This document shows, one piece after another, positions 26,494-36,076 of a stretch of DNA of 64,000 nucleotides. The first letter of the stretch is position 1. Every line of letters starts with the position of its first letter. The DNA is taken from NCBI GenBank assembly GCA_904846265.1, contig CAJHAA010000017.1, positions 1 to 64,000 of the forward strand, read 5' to 3'. A program made the translations under genes and the position numbers. Source of the DNA: Psychrobacter immobilis. Lineage in GTDB: Bacteria; Pseudomonadota; Gammaproteobacteria; Pseudomonadales; Moraxellaceae. The notes beneath the pieces are model-generated. The model did not search any database and was not told where the DNA came from. It was given only the letters and a program-made list of their open reading frames with translations.

Positions 26494-26709
26494 TTAGTAC
26501 ATACGAGTGGTACGAATAGTTTCGCGTTGTAATTTTTTCTTATAACGCTTTACGGCAGCAGCTTTTTTACGCTTACGTACTTGTGTTGGTTTTTCATAAA
26601 ACTCACGCTTACGTACGTCTGATAATACGCCAGCTTTTTCGCAAGCACGCTTGAAACGACGGATAGCGATGTCAACTGGTTCGTTTTCTTTAACCTTAAC
26701 TGCAGGCAT
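26494..26709 (-). CDS. rpsU: 30S ribosomal protein S21
   Basis: 71 residues, [20 protein letters not shown] then a very basic tail ending RTTRMY, the full-length S21 pattern. It is a component of the small subunit near the anti-Shine-Dalgarno region, needed for initiation. A GAGGAG ribosome site precedes the ATG. A sigma-70-like promoter is visible at 26757-26784. Here it is linked to yqeY rather than to dnaG-rpoD. Confidence 0.97.
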
Positions 26710-26756
26710 GAAGACTCCTCGATTAGGATGAGATATAAGGGCATTAGTCTGGCTGT

Positions 26757-26784
26757 GTATTAGTATTTAGCCGTAATATCTCAA
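26757..26784 (-). promoter_or_regulatory. Candidate sigma-70 promoter of rpsU
   Basis: On the minus strand TTGAGA, a 16-bp spacer and TAATAC lie about 50 bp upstream of the rpsU start. Confidence 0.5.
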
Positions 26785-27118
26785 GATTACAGGCATCAGC
26801 TCAAACTAGGATAATCTTGCGCATGAGCACAAGGGCAAGCATTTTAATAAAAAATGTCAGTTAAGTCAATGATTTTAGCACATTAATCCATATTTATCAT
26901 TAAGTTGCAAGGTACAATACGCAGAGACAATTAGAAAAGTAGTTAGAACGCAGGTTTTTGCTCCCGCTTTAATGAAACTATAAATGCAAAGTATAAAATT
27001 ACTATGAATAAAAAACCCTACTGTCTATAACGGTTTGGTTGGAGTTTATGCTATGATAATTTGCATATAATAGTCAGCATATTAACCATTTTATGTGTAT
27101 TTTATTGAGGATGTTGGA

Positions 27119-27517
27119 ATGAAAAAAACAGGACTAAATATAGCGCTAAGCACCGCATTTATCCTTGCTCTTGGCTTTGGCATTAGCGCTTGTAGTGGTG
27201 AAAAAGAAGGCGAATCACACGAAGTATTGGCAAAAGATCGCGTTGATGAAGCCGCTGAGCTGGCTCGCAAAAACGCACCTGAAGCTGAAAAAATGGAGTT
27301 CCCAGAAACGGCTCCAGCGCCAGTAACTGAAGCTGATGGCACAGTAGATGGTGCTGCAGCTGCTGAAGCAGGGACGACTGCTACTGATATGACAGATGCA
27401 ACGGATAGCGATGTTGCTGTCGCTGACAGTGCAGTTATGCCAGCTAGTAGTGCAGATGTGCCAGCTGCTGATACGGCGGCAACGCTTACTGCTGACGCTG
27501 AACCAGCTACGAACTAA
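27119..27517 (+). CDS. Small Ala/Thr/Asp-rich lipoprotein
   Basis: 132 residues from the ATG at 27119, chosen for the GAGGA ribosome site 6-9 nt upstream; the frame opens eight codons earlier. The lipoprotein signal KKTGLNIALSTAFILALGFG is followed by ISAC and the acylated cysteine. The mature part has a short charged helix (AKDRVDEAAELARKNAPEAE) and then a low-complexity acidic Ala/Thr/Val tail without recognisable domain. It resembles the linker of the next gene, a lipoprotein cytochrome, 84 bp downstream. Function unknown; likely envelope-anchored. Confidence 0.7.
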   Translation: MKKTGLNIALSTAFILALGFGISACSGEKEGESHEVLAKDRVDEAAELARKNAPEAEKMEFPETAPAPVTEADGTVDGAAAAEAGTTATDMTDATDSDVAVADSAVMPASSADVPAADTAATLTADAEPATN

Positions 27518-27601
27518 TCACGGTTTGTGGGTTGATAGGTTTTGAATTTATGCGCTGTCATAAACAGTCGCTAACATGAAATATCGAATAGAGGTGTGAT
27601 C

Positions 27602-28111
27602 ATGATAAGTAAACAGCAGCGTATGAATAAACTGGTCTTATCTGCCATTAGTTTAAGTGCGCTATTAGCAATCACTGCTTGTAGTGGTGACAATGCAGCG
27701 GTTGAAGAGCCTGCTGTTGTCAATGAATCTGCCGATACAACGGCAGTGGTAGAAGACGCACCTATAGTCGAACCTGAAGTCGTTACACCTGAACCTGTGG
27801 CAGATACCGAGACGACGGTCATTGAAGATAAGCCAGTGCAGGAAATCTCCGCGGAGCCTGAAGTGTTGGCTGCGGATGCAGGCGCCAAGCTTTATGAGAC
27901 CAACTGTAAGGTTTGTCATGAAGGAGGGCTGCTGAACGCGCCGAAATATGGTGATAAAGCCGCGTGGGAGCCGCGTCTGGCTAAAGGCACAGAGACGCTG
28001 CACATGCATTCGGCAAAAGGCTTTAATAAGATGCCAGCCCAAGCCACCGATAAGGTCAGTGAAGCCCAAGTTTACGCAGCTGTAGATTACATGATTGAAG
28101 CAGTTAGCTGA
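27602..28111 (+). CDS. Lipoprotein c-type cytochrome (c5-like)
   Basis: It has a lipobox at AITAC after a hydrophobic signal, then an acidic Val/Pro/Glu linker of about 65 residues, then a single-haem class I cytochrome domain: KLYETNCKVCHEGG holds the CxxCH haem site, and FNKMP supplies the likely axial methionine. The domain ends with a typical cytochrome c C-terminal helix (VSEAQVYAAVDYMIEAV). The ATG at 27602 has a GAGG site. Probably an electron carrier tethered to a membrane and facing the periplasm. A terminator follows. Confidence 0.88.
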   Translation: MISKQQRMNKLVLSAISLSALLAITACSGDNAAVEEPAVVNESADTTAVVEDAPIVEPEVVTPEPVADTETTVIEDKPVQEISAEPEVLAADAGAKLYETNCKVCHEGGLLNAPKYGDKAAWEPRLAKGTETLHMHSAKGFNKMPAQATDKVSEAQVYAAVDYMIEAVS

Positions 28112-28155
28112 TCCGGTATATTAAGAGATATTGACCATTGAAATTTGTTAAACTG

Positions 28156-28188
28156 ACCGTCATTGTGACTGACAATGGCGGTTTTTTT
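28156..28188 (+). terminator. Terminator after the lipoprotein cytochrome
   Basis: ACCGTCATTGT ... ACAATGGCGGT with one G-T pair, then a run of seven T. Confidence 0.9.
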
Positions 28189-28209
28189 ATGCACGTTTTT
28201 TGGCAGATA

Positions 28210-28424
28210 CTAGGGCGTGTCCTCAATTCAATCGATTAACCTCTAAATGGGTTAAAAATGGCTAAACTTTGTCAAACATCGCCAAACATCGCCAAACATT
28301 GTCAAACATTGTCAAACATTGTCAAATAGCTTATTAATATCTCGATAGTATTTACGCTGCTTTCCTTGTTTGACGGCAATTTATCTCATTTTTATCACCA
28401 TTTTTAAAAAGACGACACGACCTA
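28210..28424 (+). repeat. Family 2 interspersed repeat with internal tandem expansion
   Basis: Same element as at 23564-23739, about 215 bp long because the internal 10-bp unit (GTCAAACATT type) is expanded to six copies at 28271-28330. The right end is degraded (GACGACACGACCTAA). It lies between a terminator and tsaD, 58 bp from the tsaD start. A near-consensus TTGACG-N17-TATCAC at 28370-28398 points toward tsaD. Confidence 0.85.
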
Positions 28425-28482
28425 AAAGATAGCAGCGTTGTAAAAAATAATACGCAGACCAAAGTATGATAAAGGCAAAAAT

Positions 28483-29541
28483 ATGAAAGTATTGGGTTTA
28501 GAGACTTCTTGTGATGAGACAGGTCTGGCGATTTTTGACAGTGAGCAGATGAATAGTGACAATCAAGGGCTGGTTGGACAAGTCCTGTATTCACAAATAG
28601 AGCTGCACGCACTGTATGGTGGCGTTGTGCCTGAGCTTGCCAGTCGCGATCATATTCGTAAGTTGGTGCCTTTGCTTAATGAGTTGTTAGAGCAGTGTAA
28701 TGTGAAGAAAAGCGAGATTGATGCCATTGCTTATACCAAGGGACCTGGACTCATTGGCGCTCTGATGACGGGCGCATTATTTGGGCGCAGTTTGGCATAT
28801 GGTTTGGATATTCCTGCCATTGGTATCCATCATATGGAAGGACATCTGCTCGCACCGCTGATGGGTGCCAATCCACCCGCCTTTCCGTTTGTTTCGTTAT
28901 TGGTCTCAGGTGGGCATACATTACTCATCGCCGCACGTGGTGTCGGGCAATATGAGATATTGGGTGAGTCGATCGATGATGCCGCAGGTGAATGCTTTGA
29001 TAAAGCCGCCAAAATGTTAGGTTTGCCCTATCCGGGTGGTCCCAATATTGCCAGATTGGCTGAAACAGGCAACCCAACTGCTTACAATTTGCCAAGACCC
29101 ATGCTACATCGCGGATTAGATTTTTCTTTTAGTGGTATGAAAACCGCCGTGCATAACCTTATTAAAGACACCGATGGTTCAGGTGGCTCAGGGAATAATA
29201 CGGACAGCGATCCGCAAGTTCGCGCCGATATCGCCGCCAGCTTTCAGCATGCAGTCGTCGATACGCTAGTGCGAAAGTGCGTGAAAGCACTAAAGCAAGT
29301 AGAGATGAGTCGATTGGTGATTGCGGGCGGTGTCAGTGCCAACACTCATTTGCGTGAAACTTTGGAGAGTGAGCTTGCCAAGATAAATGCCACTGTGCAT
29401 TATGCGCCGCCTGCATTATGTACTGATAATGGGGCGATGATTGCTTATGCTGGTTATGAGCGCTTGCAGGCAGGGCAGTCTGATGATTTAGCGGTGAGCT
29501 GTGTGCCGCGTTGGCCGATGACTGAGCTACCAGCAGTGTAA
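28483..29541 (+). CDS. tsaD: tRNA N6-threonylcarbamoyladenosine transferase subunit
   Basis: The catalytic subunit that moves threonylcarbamoyl to A37 of ANN-decoding tRNAs, working with TsaB, TsaE and TsaC. It is an ASKHA-fold protein of 352 residues starting [18 protein letters not shown]; the metal-binding HxxxH is in GIHHMEGH, and [17 protein letters not shown] and [13 protein letters not shown] are family motifs. A Gly/Ser/Asn-rich insertion ([15 protein letters not shown]) near residue 230 is extra. Its promoter must lie within or after the family 2 repeat because a strong terminator stands just before it. Confidence 0.96.
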   Translation: MKVLGLETSCDETGLAIFDSEQMNSDNQGLVGQVLYSQIELHALYGGVVPELASRDHIRKLVPLLNELLEQCNVKKSEIDAIAYTKGPGLIGALMTGALFGRSLAYGLDIPAIGIHHMEGHLLAPLMGANPPAFPFVSLLVSGGHTLLIAARGVGQYEILGESIDDAAGECFDKAAKMLGLPYPGGPNIARLAETGNPTAYNLPRPMLHRGLDFSFSGMKTAVHNLIKDTDGSGGSGNNTDSDPQVRADIAASFQHAVVDTLVRKCVKALKQVEMSRLVIAGGVSANTHLRETLESELAKINATVHYAPPALCTDNGAMIAYAGYERLQAGQSDDLAVSCVPRWPMTELPAV

Positions 29542-29602
29542 GACGGCTTTGCTCAATACTAATACTATCTCCGTTAACCTTTATTAAACCTAAGGATGAA
29601 CT

Positions 29603-29974
29603 ATGCAGTGGCTTGCTATTGGACTAGGGGCTGCCATTGGGGCTTGCCTGCGGGCATGGTTGGCTCGCTTTAATCCGCTGCATCACTGGATACCCCTTGG
29701 GACGCTTGGTGCTAATGTATTGGGTGGACTATTAATAGGGTTGGCACTGGTGTGGTTTGAGCGCGTGGGTAGCAGTTTATCGCCCAATGTCCGACTATTT
29801 GTGATTACCGGTTTTTTGGGCGGATTGACCACCTTTAGTACTTTTAGTGCAGAAGTTTTTACCTTTATCAACGCTGGTAAATTATTAGCAGGTTTGGGAT
29901 TGATCGGACTACATCTGGGACTGACGTTGCTAGCAACGGCTATCGGATTTTACTTCTTTAAGCTGGTTTTATAA
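29603..29974 (+). CDS. crcB: Fluoride ion channel Fluc/CrcB
   Basis: A 123-residue four-helix membrane protein that forms dual-topology dimers exporting fluoride. Motifs visible are [28 protein letters not shown] (with the central Asn) and [15 protein letters not shown] (the Phe-rich pore and Na+ site region). It lies 61 bp downstream of tsaD. The gap is too short for a full fluoride riboswitch and I see none. Confidence 0.95.
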   Translation: MQWLAIGLGAAIGACLRAWLARFNPLHHWIPLGTLGANVLGGLLIGLALVWFERVGSSLSPNVRLFVITGFLGGLTTFSTFSAEVFTFINAGKLLAGLGLIGLHLGLTLLATAIGFYFFKLVL

Positions 29975-30517
29975 GCTTTGATAGATGTCATTCGCATAAT
30001 GGTCTAATATAAGTGGTTCCATTATATCAGTCTGTTTTAAGTGGTCTATTAATAGGTTTTCGAGACTTTTTAGCTGGTTCCCTTGGGGTATACTTTTAGT
30101 TACCTTCGATCTTGTCCATATTATTAGTCCCAATCACTTCGATATTTGGTTTGGTCGCTATGCGGCAAAAATGGTACAAGTGAATTCCGTGTCGGTTATC
30201 GCCGTATTATTAGTATTATGTATAAGTGCCATATTATGAAGCCGCATCTCTCTTTTATCATTACAAAACCAAACCCTCATTCACCTATTACCTATATTTA
30301 ACGAGACATTATCAGACAGGTAATAAGTACGCGCTATTCAGCCACAGTCGTTACTCTTCTTTAACTTTCATAAATCTACGTAACACCATAATCCGTTATC
30401 ATTTCCTTTGTCGACAGAACGAAGTTTGATCACAATGTTTGAGCGTCTTTCTCTCAAAAAAAGATGGATAACAAAAACTAAGATTTATAGCCAGTGTCAA
30501 TTAAAAAGGAAATAACG
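29975..30517. other. Intergenic region between crcB and the Spy-like gene
   Basis: 543 bp, AT-rich. A possible frame at 30226-30429 lacks a ribosome site and looks unlike protein. No terminator, RNA or repeat is supportable. Confidence 0.35.
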
Positions 30518-30838
30518 ATGAAAATTATTATGTTTAAAAAAATCGCCGTAGGCTCAGTATTAGCAATCTCTACCTGCCTAGCCATGGTTGGTCAGGCAAA
30601 CGCGGCACCGTATAACCCTACTCACTATGGAATGAATGTAAATGATGGTCCATTGTCTAAACTGAACCTAACCAAAAAACAAAAAAGCCAAATTCAAGCG
30701 ATTCAAAAATCAAATCATAACAATGGTAAAAACGGTTATAAAAATAACCATGCGGCAATCTCAAAAGTACTGACCGTATCACAGCGTAATCAGTTAGAAA
30801 AAATGAGAGCTGGAAATAGAGCAAAACGTGATAAATAA
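30518..30838 (+). CDS. Spy/CpxP-like small periplasmic protein, possibly truncated by an in-frame stop
   Basis: 106 residues from the ATG at 30518 (AAGGAA site upstream). The signal peptide ends AMVGQANA. The mature part carries two LTxxQ-type segments (LNLTKKQKSQIQAI and LTVSQRNQLEKM), the hallmark of Spy/CpxP periplasmic stress chaperones, but is shorter than those. After the TAA at 30836 the same frame continues for 18 codons, with an Asn/Gln/His/Arg-rich protein-like tail, to a second TAA at 30893. This suggests a recent nonsense change or readthrough. Function inferred from the motif only. Confidence 0.7.
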   Translation: MKIIMFKKIAVGSVLAISTCLAMVGQANAAPYNPTHYGMNVNDGPLSKLNLTKKQKSQIQAIQKSNHNNGKNGYKNNHAAISKVLTVSQRNQLEKMRAGNRAKRDK

Positions 30839-30974
30839 AATGGTCACAACCAAGGTAAATATAATCAAAATCAGAACCACAACCGTCATCGTTAATTAAA
30901 AAAGACAGGTTTGGCTTAAAATATTGTTTTATCAGCATTATGATGAGCAATGGTATATATAAAGGATCGCGCTC

Positions 30975-31295
30975 ATGAAGAATAATTTGGTTCGTATAAA
31001 ATCCCAAATATTATTTAGCTTAACATTATTCATTTTAGCCATGGTGCCCGTCACCTCTACCTTTGCCATCCTGCCCATGGCATCGGAAATTTTCCAATCT
31101 GAGTCATCTTTCACTGCGTCTAATGATGAAAAAACCCTAACGGCTGATGATATTTTTTCTACCGAAAATAGTATAACAATTGAGAATCATAGGATTATTG
31201 CTTCCAGTGAGAGAGCAACATCCTCAAATTCCATTAATGAGTATAAGCATAAATCTGACTTTAAAAAGCAGTCAAATTTTATGAAGTATGATTGA
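30975..31295 (+). CDS. Exported hypothetical protein
   Basis: 106 residues with a Sec signal peptide (KSQILFSLTLFILAMVPV, cleavage near TSTFA). The mature part is Ser/Thr/Glu-rich, with no cysteines and no recognised domain, ending KQSNFMKYD. An AAGGAT ribosome site precedes the ATG. It lies 137 bp after the Spy-like gene and may share its transcript. The 319-bp gap that follows to metR holds nothing I can support. Confidence 0.55.
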   Translation: MKNNLVRIKSQILFSLTLFILAMVPVTSTFAILPMASEIFQSESSFTASNDEKTLTADDIFSTENSITIENHRIIASSERATSSNSINEYKHKSDFKKQSNFMKYD

Positions 31296-31614
31296 GTTTG
31301 TAGAATAGTCGCAAGCGGTAATCACCCACGATAAATAAGAACCCTTATAAAAGGTGTCCCTATCGCTGACTTGTGTTAATGCTTAAATGAAATTTCGCAC
31401 ACTCTTTATAATAAGTACTTTATTGTAGATACAGCCTTAAACTGTTCAGAAAGTACACTGCCACTATTTAGATAACTAAATTCGTTACCATCATTAGCCT
31501 ACAGCCAAAGGTTCAAGTCCTCACTAGGGTACCGTTATTTACCATAACGCTCGTCATAGCGTAAGAGAGCGGATGATATTTCTTAATTGGAATAATTTAG
31601 TAGATAGTGAAATA

Positions 31615-32505
31615 TTACACCGGCTTCACAATACCTTCTAATAAACTCGCAAAACCTTGCATATAAGCGGTATCTTGGCTCGATGTGCGCGTCGCTGCAT
31701 ATAGCTGACAATGCACACCCGTACCCAATGGACGCGAGACGACCCAGCCTTTTTTCTCATATTCAGCAACCACCCAATCAGGTAACGCCGCCACACCGCG
31801 TTCACTGGCAACCAATTGAATCAGCATCGCTGTCAACTCTGTGGTACGAATGCTATCAAAGCTTACCTGCGCTGGTGTCATAAAGTTGGCAATAATATCG
31901 AGGCGCTTGGCTTCCACTGGATACGCAATCAGGGTTTCATTGGTTAAGTCATCCGGCTTAATAAATTTCTGCGCCGCCAAATCATGTGTTGGCGATAGCA
32001 CCAAGCGACTTTCATACTCAAATAACGGCTGATAGCTGATGCCGTCTATCGGTAAATCGCTGGTGGTAATGAGTAAATCGATATCACCTTCCATCAATAA
32101 GTGGTGCGGCTCTGGCTCAAAACCTGTCGCAAAATCTAGCTCTACATCAGACCATTCGCGGCGGTAATGATTGAGTATCGGCATTAGCCAATCGAAGCAA
32201 CTGTGACATTCAGAGGCTAGGCGTAATCTACCCGCTTGACCGTGAGCTAAGCGTTTGAGGTTGGATTTGGTACGGGTGACTTGTGGCATGATGCTATCTG
32301 CCAATGCCAATACCGTCTTGCCAGCTGGCGTAAAAGTCAGCGGGCGTGTTCGGCGATTGACCAAGCTGATATCGTAATAATTTTCCAGCTCTTTTAGCTG
32401 ATGCGAGACCGCAGACGCTGTGACGTGCAATTCGTCGGCAGCCGCCGCCAATGAGCCATGCGCTCGTAGCGCGGTTAAGGTATTGAGATGACGAAGCTCT
32501 AACAT
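31615..32505 (-). CDS. metR: LysR-type regulator MetR
   Basis: A 296-residue LysR-family activator. The N-terminal winged HTH is LRAHGSLAAAADELHVTASAVSHQLKELE; the effector domain shares long stretches of style with E. coli MetR, notably ASECHSCFDWLMPIL, YQPLFEYESRLVL, ETLIAYPVEAKRLDI and GVAALPDWVV. MetR activates methionine genes with homocysteine as effector. No met biosynthesis gene is adjacent; the potABC transport genes end 108 bp upstream on the same strand. The target set here cannot be told from the window. Confidence 0.9.
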   Translation of the reverse strand: MLELRHLNTLTALRAHGSLAAAADELHVTASAVSHQLKELENYYDISLVNRRTRPLTFTPAGKTVLALADSIMPQVTRTKSNLKRLAHGQAGRLRLASECHSCFDWLMPILNHYRREWSDVELDFATGFEPEPHHLLMEGDIDLLITTSDLPIDGISYQPLFEYESRLVLSPTHDLAAQKFIKPDDLTNETLIAYPVEAKRLDIIANFMTPAQVSFDSIRTTELTAMLIQLVASERGVAALPDWVVAEYEKKGWVVSRPLGTGVHCQLYAATRTSSQDTAYMQGFASLLEGIVKPV

Positions 32506-32613
32506 AAGAAAACCTAACCGCTAAAGTGAGAAAAATTCATTATAATCGATATAGCGCTGATTTTCATTCAAAGTCTGATTTTTAATCAGCAATGCTAAAT
32601 GAGCAATGGCAAA

Positions 32614-33444
32614 CTAGCGTCGACGTAATAATAGCTGTGAAATAATCACCAATATCAGCGAGGCAACCAGTAAAATCGTCCCAATGGCATTGACCTCTGG
32701 TTTGAGTCCTACCCGTACCATCGAATAAATTCGTAGCGGTAAAATCTCATAACTAGGGCCCGTGACAAAGGTAGAAACCACCACATCATCGAGTGATAAG
32801 GTAAAAGCAAGTAACCAACCAGCCATCACGGCTGGAAAGATGACAGGAATCAATACCGTACGCACCATCGTTGATTCGCTAGCGCCCAAGTCGCGTGCGG
32901 CTTCCATCAAGCGTTCATCCAGACTGCTCAATCGTGCAAACACCGTGATGACTACAAACGGTAAGCAAAAAGTAATGTGCGCGAGTAATAGCGAGACGAA
33001 CCCTAATTGCAACCCTATTAATAAGAATAATGCCAATAATGAAATAGCGAGTACAATTTCAGGCGACATCATTAATACAAATAACAGCCCATTTAATAAG
33101 CCTTTACCGCGAAAGTTATATCGATGTAGCGCGAGAGCAGTTAGCGTTCCTATCAAAGTTGAGACGGTGGCTGCGACCAATCCTAATACAATAGAATGCC
33201 AAAAAGCATCGAGCATCGCTTGGTTATTCAGCAGCGACTCATACCACTTTAAGCTAAAGCCGCCCCAGTTATAGCCGACTTTTGATTTATTAAAGGACAT
33301 GACGACTAAGACGATAATTGGCAAATACAGCATGGTATAAATGAGGCTAAGATAGCCTTTAGCCGCGATACTGCCAATCTTAATAGACGATCTTTTTTTA
33401 GTTGCCGAGCTATTCAGTTGATGATTCAGTGAACTATCAGACAT
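32614..33444 (-). CDS. potC: Spermidine/putrescine ABC transporter permease PotC
   Basis: A 276-residue inner membrane permease with about six hydrophobic segments. The EAA loop is EAARDLGASESTMVRTVLIPVIFPA. The segments SLDDVVVSTFVTGPSYEILPLRIYSMV and GLKPEVNAIGTILL match PotC closely and separate it from PotI. Its start codon shares one base with the potB stop (TAATG), indicating coupling. The last gene of potABC; no potD binding protein gene follows within the window. Confidence 0.92.
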   Translation of the reverse strand: MSDSSLNHQLNSSATKKRSSIKIGSIAAKGYLSLIYTMLYLPIIVLVVMSFNKSKVGYNWGGFSLKWYESLLNNQAMLDAFWHSIVLGLVAATVSTLIGTLTALALHRYNFRGKGLLNGLLFVLMMSPEIVLAISLLALFLLIGLQLGFVSLLLAHITFCLPFVVITVFARLSSLDERLMEAARDLGASESTMVRTVLIPVIFPAVMAGWLLAFTLSLDDVVVSTFVTGPSYEILPLRIYSMVRVGLKPEVNAIGTILLVASLILVIISQLLLRRR

Positions 33445-34322
33445 TAGGCCACCTCATTAAAGTCGGTCTTGCCAATGCGGCGACTACTGGCACGGTAGGC
33501 GAGTAATAGTACTGCCATTGCTAGTGTTAATAACACGCTGGCAGCTGCGCCAAATGGCCAGTCACGCGCATCCAAGAATTGGTTTTTGATGATATTGCCG
33601 ACCAATAAATTGCGTGAACCACCCAAAATATCTGCCACATAAAACATACCCATTGCAGGCAGCAGCACCAATAATACTCCTGAGATAATGCCAGGCGTCG
33701 TCAATGGCAATATGATATGCCAAAAAGTCTGGGTCTTTGATGCGCCCAAATCCTGTGAAGCGAGTAGTATGTCATTGCGCAAATCGGTAAATACTGCGTA
33801 TAACGGCAACACCATAAATGGGAACAATAAGTACGTCAAACCAGCAATCACCGCCACTTGCGTGTATAAAATATCAATCGGGGCATCGATGATACCGATT
33901 GCCAGCAGCGATTTATTAATCAAACCGTTATTGGCAAATAGCAGTTTAAGCGCATAAGTACGCACAAGCGAGTTGGTCCAAAATGGTAGAATTAACAGCA
34001 TCATGAGTAGCGGCTGCCAACGCGTTTTGGCTTTGGCTATCAGCCAAGCAAAAGGGTAGCCAAGTAACAAGCAGATGATGGTTGTGATGCCTGCCATCCA
34101 TAACGAATGAATAAATACGCCAAAATATAGCGGATCAATCATGCGTATATAGCTGTCGATGTTGACAGGCAAGCTAATAAAAGCACTGCTATCGCGGCTC
34201 AAAAAACTGACAGCGATGACTAAGATATTTGGCAATAGCGCAAATATCAGCAACCAACCCCAAATCAGCCAGAGCGTTACGGTACGAAAAGGACTTTTGC
34301 TGCCTAAGCTATGACCTGCCAT
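33444..34322 (-). CDS. potB: Spermidine/putrescine ABC transporter permease PotB
   Basis: A 292-residue permease partner of PotC. PotB hallmarks are ILPFWTNSLVRTYALK, the EAA-like loop ASQDLGASKTQTFWHIILPLTTPG, and LLPAMGMFYVADILGGSRNLLVGN. It has about six membrane segments. The start overlaps the potA stop by one base (TGATG). It forms the heterodimeric channel for polyamine uptake. Confidence 0.92.
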   Translation of the reverse strand: MAGHSLGSKSPFRTVTLWLIWGWLLIFALLPNILVIAVSFLSRDSSAFISLPVNIDSYIRMIDPLYFGVFIHSLWMAGITTIICLLLGYPFAWLIAKAKTRWQPLLMMLLILPFWTNSLVRTYALKLLFANNGLINKSLLAIGIIDAPIDILYTQVAVIAGLTYLLFPFMVLPLYAVFTDLRNDILLASQDLGASKTQTFWHIILPLTTPGIISGVLLVLLPAMGMFYVADILGGSRNLLVGNIIKNQFLDARDWPFGAAASVLLTLAMAVLLLAYRASSRRIGKTDFNEVA

Positions 34323-35584
34323 CAGCTAATATCCTTTTGAGCAGCTAAACTGGCAGCTTGATGATTGGCTTCATCATCAAGCGTACCGTCTTCTGGTAGT
34401 ACCCATTCCCAGCCATCGACCCATGATACTTTAACGCCTTCATATAACTTGTAATCAAAGCTTGGATCATCCTCATCAAAGAATTCAGAAGCCTTAATAA
34501 TGTGACCGTTTGCTAATTCAATAATCGAATCTAGGGTGCTACCTTTATAGTTGCTTTCAATCACTCGCCCGAGTAAGCCACCATGTTCTTTATCATTGGG
34601 GTCATAAATTCGCAAATCTTCAGGACGTAGCAATAAATTAACGATATCGCCCACTTGTACATCGTTAGCAAAATCAGGGCGGCGTAGATTGCGTAAGGTG
34701 GTCGGACCGTCTTGCGCTTGTGCTTCACAAACTTCGACTTCGATACGGCCATTGGTCACGCGACCGTCGCGATCTGGTTGGTTAGGATAAACACCTCTGA
34801 CTTCCGCTTTAAACAAGTTGGTCTCACCGATAAACTTGGCGGTAAATAAATTCGCGGGTGTTTCATAAATCTCAATAGGCGTGCCGATTTGCTGAAAAGT
34901 GCCATTTTTCATCACGGCGATACGATCTGACATCGATAGCGCTTCTTCTTGATCGTGGGTGACAAATACAAAAGTGATGCCAAGCTCTCGTTGCAGCCGT
35001 TTAAGCTCAGATTGCATTTGTAAACGCAGCTTATGATCGAGCGCAGATAGGGGCTCATCAAGTAGCAACAGTTTAGGACGATTGATGACCGCCCGTGCAA
35101 TGGCGACACGCTGCTGCTGACCACCAGACAAGTCTTGTGGCCTGCGATTGGCTAAATGCTCCAGCTGTACCATGGCGAGCATCTCGCGCACGCGGGTTTG
35201 AATCTCATCTTTCGGTACTTTTTTGAGCTTAAGCCCGTAAGCAACGTTTTGCGCGACACTCATATGTGGAAACAAGGCGTACTGCTGAAATACTGTGTTT
35301 ACGGGACGTTTATCCGCTGGCAAGCCAGCCATCTGTACGCCGTCTAGATAAATTGCCCCAGCATTTGGCTGCTCAAAACCAGCGATTAGGCGCAGTAAGG
35401 TTGTTTTACCGCAGCCTGATGGACCAAGTAGCGTCAAAAATTCACCGTGCTTGATATCAAGATTGATGTCTTTTAATACTTCAGTTTGATCATAGGTTTT
35501 TTTTAGACCAGTCAGTTGCAGTAGTACTTTGTCATCTTGAGCTGATGCAGAGGCTCTGTGCATATTTGGCGGTGAATTGGTCAT
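34322..35584 (-). CDS. potA: Spermidine/putrescine ABC transporter ATPase PotA
   Basis: A 420-residue ATPase driving polyamine import. Visible are Walker [11 protein letters not shown]-loop FQQYALFPH, signature [14 protein letters not shown], Walker [13 protein letters not shown], and a switch His in VFVTHDQEE. The C-terminal regulatory TOBE-type domain (from about residue 265) is enlarged by a charged insertion compared with E. coli PotA (378), and the protein ends with an Ala/Gln/Asp tail. It is the first gene of potABC, with overlapping cistrons after it. Confidence 0.94.
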   Translation of the reverse strand: MTNSPPNMHRASASAQDDKVLLQLTGLKKTYDQTEVLKDINLDIKHGEFLTLLGPSGCGKTTLLRLIAGFEQPNAGAIYLDGVQMAGLPADKRPVNTVFQQYALFPHMSVAQNVAYGLKLKKVPKDEIQTRVREMLAMVQLEHLANRRPQDLSGGQQQRVAIARAVINRPKLLLLDEPLSALDHKLRLQMQSELKRLQRELGITFVFVTHDQEEALSMSDRIAVMKNGTFQQIGTPIEIYETPANLFTAKFIGETNLFKAEVRGVYPNQPDRDGRVTNGRIEVEVCEAQAQDGPTTLRNLRRPDFANDVQVGDIVNLLLRPEDLRIYDPNDKEHGGLLGRVIESNYKGSTLDSIIELANGHIIKASEFFDEDDPSFDYKLYEGVKVSWVDGWEWVLPEDGTLDDEANHQAASLAAQKDIS

Positions 35585-36076
35585 AATATTTATTCCTACG
35601 TGTCCGACATCGCAGTACAGCTATTTATTTAGGACACTGTGGTCAAGGTGATTTGATATGGATATAAGCGATGGGTGTAAACCCGATTTGGTCGCCGCGT
35701 ATTATAACAAACCCTTGATATAAATCAGTGCAAGTTCGTTATAAGTTCTGCGAGCAACACGGTTATGCTGTCAATGGCTGTTGATGCTTGATAGTTCGGT
35801 GTTGTCTGTTTGATGCTCGGTTTTGGCTAATGCATTTCTGTTTTTCAGTTTCACTTCCAACTTTATAATTCTGTATGATTGGCAATAACTGCCATTCTAT
35901 GACGATATTTAAACAAAATTTTTTATCATTTTTTGGTTTTTATTCCTATACAATCACGGTATGGCAGACAAACACAATGCGCCTGATAGGTTAGTAGCCA
36001 TTCGCAAATCTATGTTTGAATACATGTGTGGAAAGCTGTTTATAACGCTAATATTATTAATGATAAAGGATGTCTT
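35585..36076. other. Intergenic region between divergent potA and carbonic anhydrase
   Basis: 492 bp, AT-rich, must hold both promoters. No RNA, repeat or further ORF is convincing. Confidence 0.35.

Noticed and set aside
28271-28330. Short regular repeats resembling a CRISPR array
   Set aside because: Units are 10 bp with no spacers and lie inside an interspersed repeat; no cas gene is present.
28352-28612. A minus-strand 86-codon frame across the family 2 repeat and the tsaD start
   Set aside because: It overlaps tsaD, and its readable part (NGDKNEINCRQTRK) is simply the translation of the repeat.
29542-29602. Possible fluoride riboswitch before crcB
   Set aside because: Only 61 bp are available and no pseudoknot-like pairing was found.
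30226-30429. A 67-codon frame between crcB and the Spy-like gene
   Set aside because: It has no ribosome site, and its Tyr/His/Phe-rich composition is typical of AT-rich noise.
30657-31007. A 116-codon minus-strand frame opposite the Spy-like gene
   Set aside because: It is antisense to a better-supported gene with a signal peptide and ribosome site; its composition is unlike protein.
31494-31530. A GGTTCAAGTCC segment that recalls a tRNA T-arm with a possible 3' end
   Set aside because: The flanking bases do not pair beyond two positions and no acceptor, D or anticodon arm is present.
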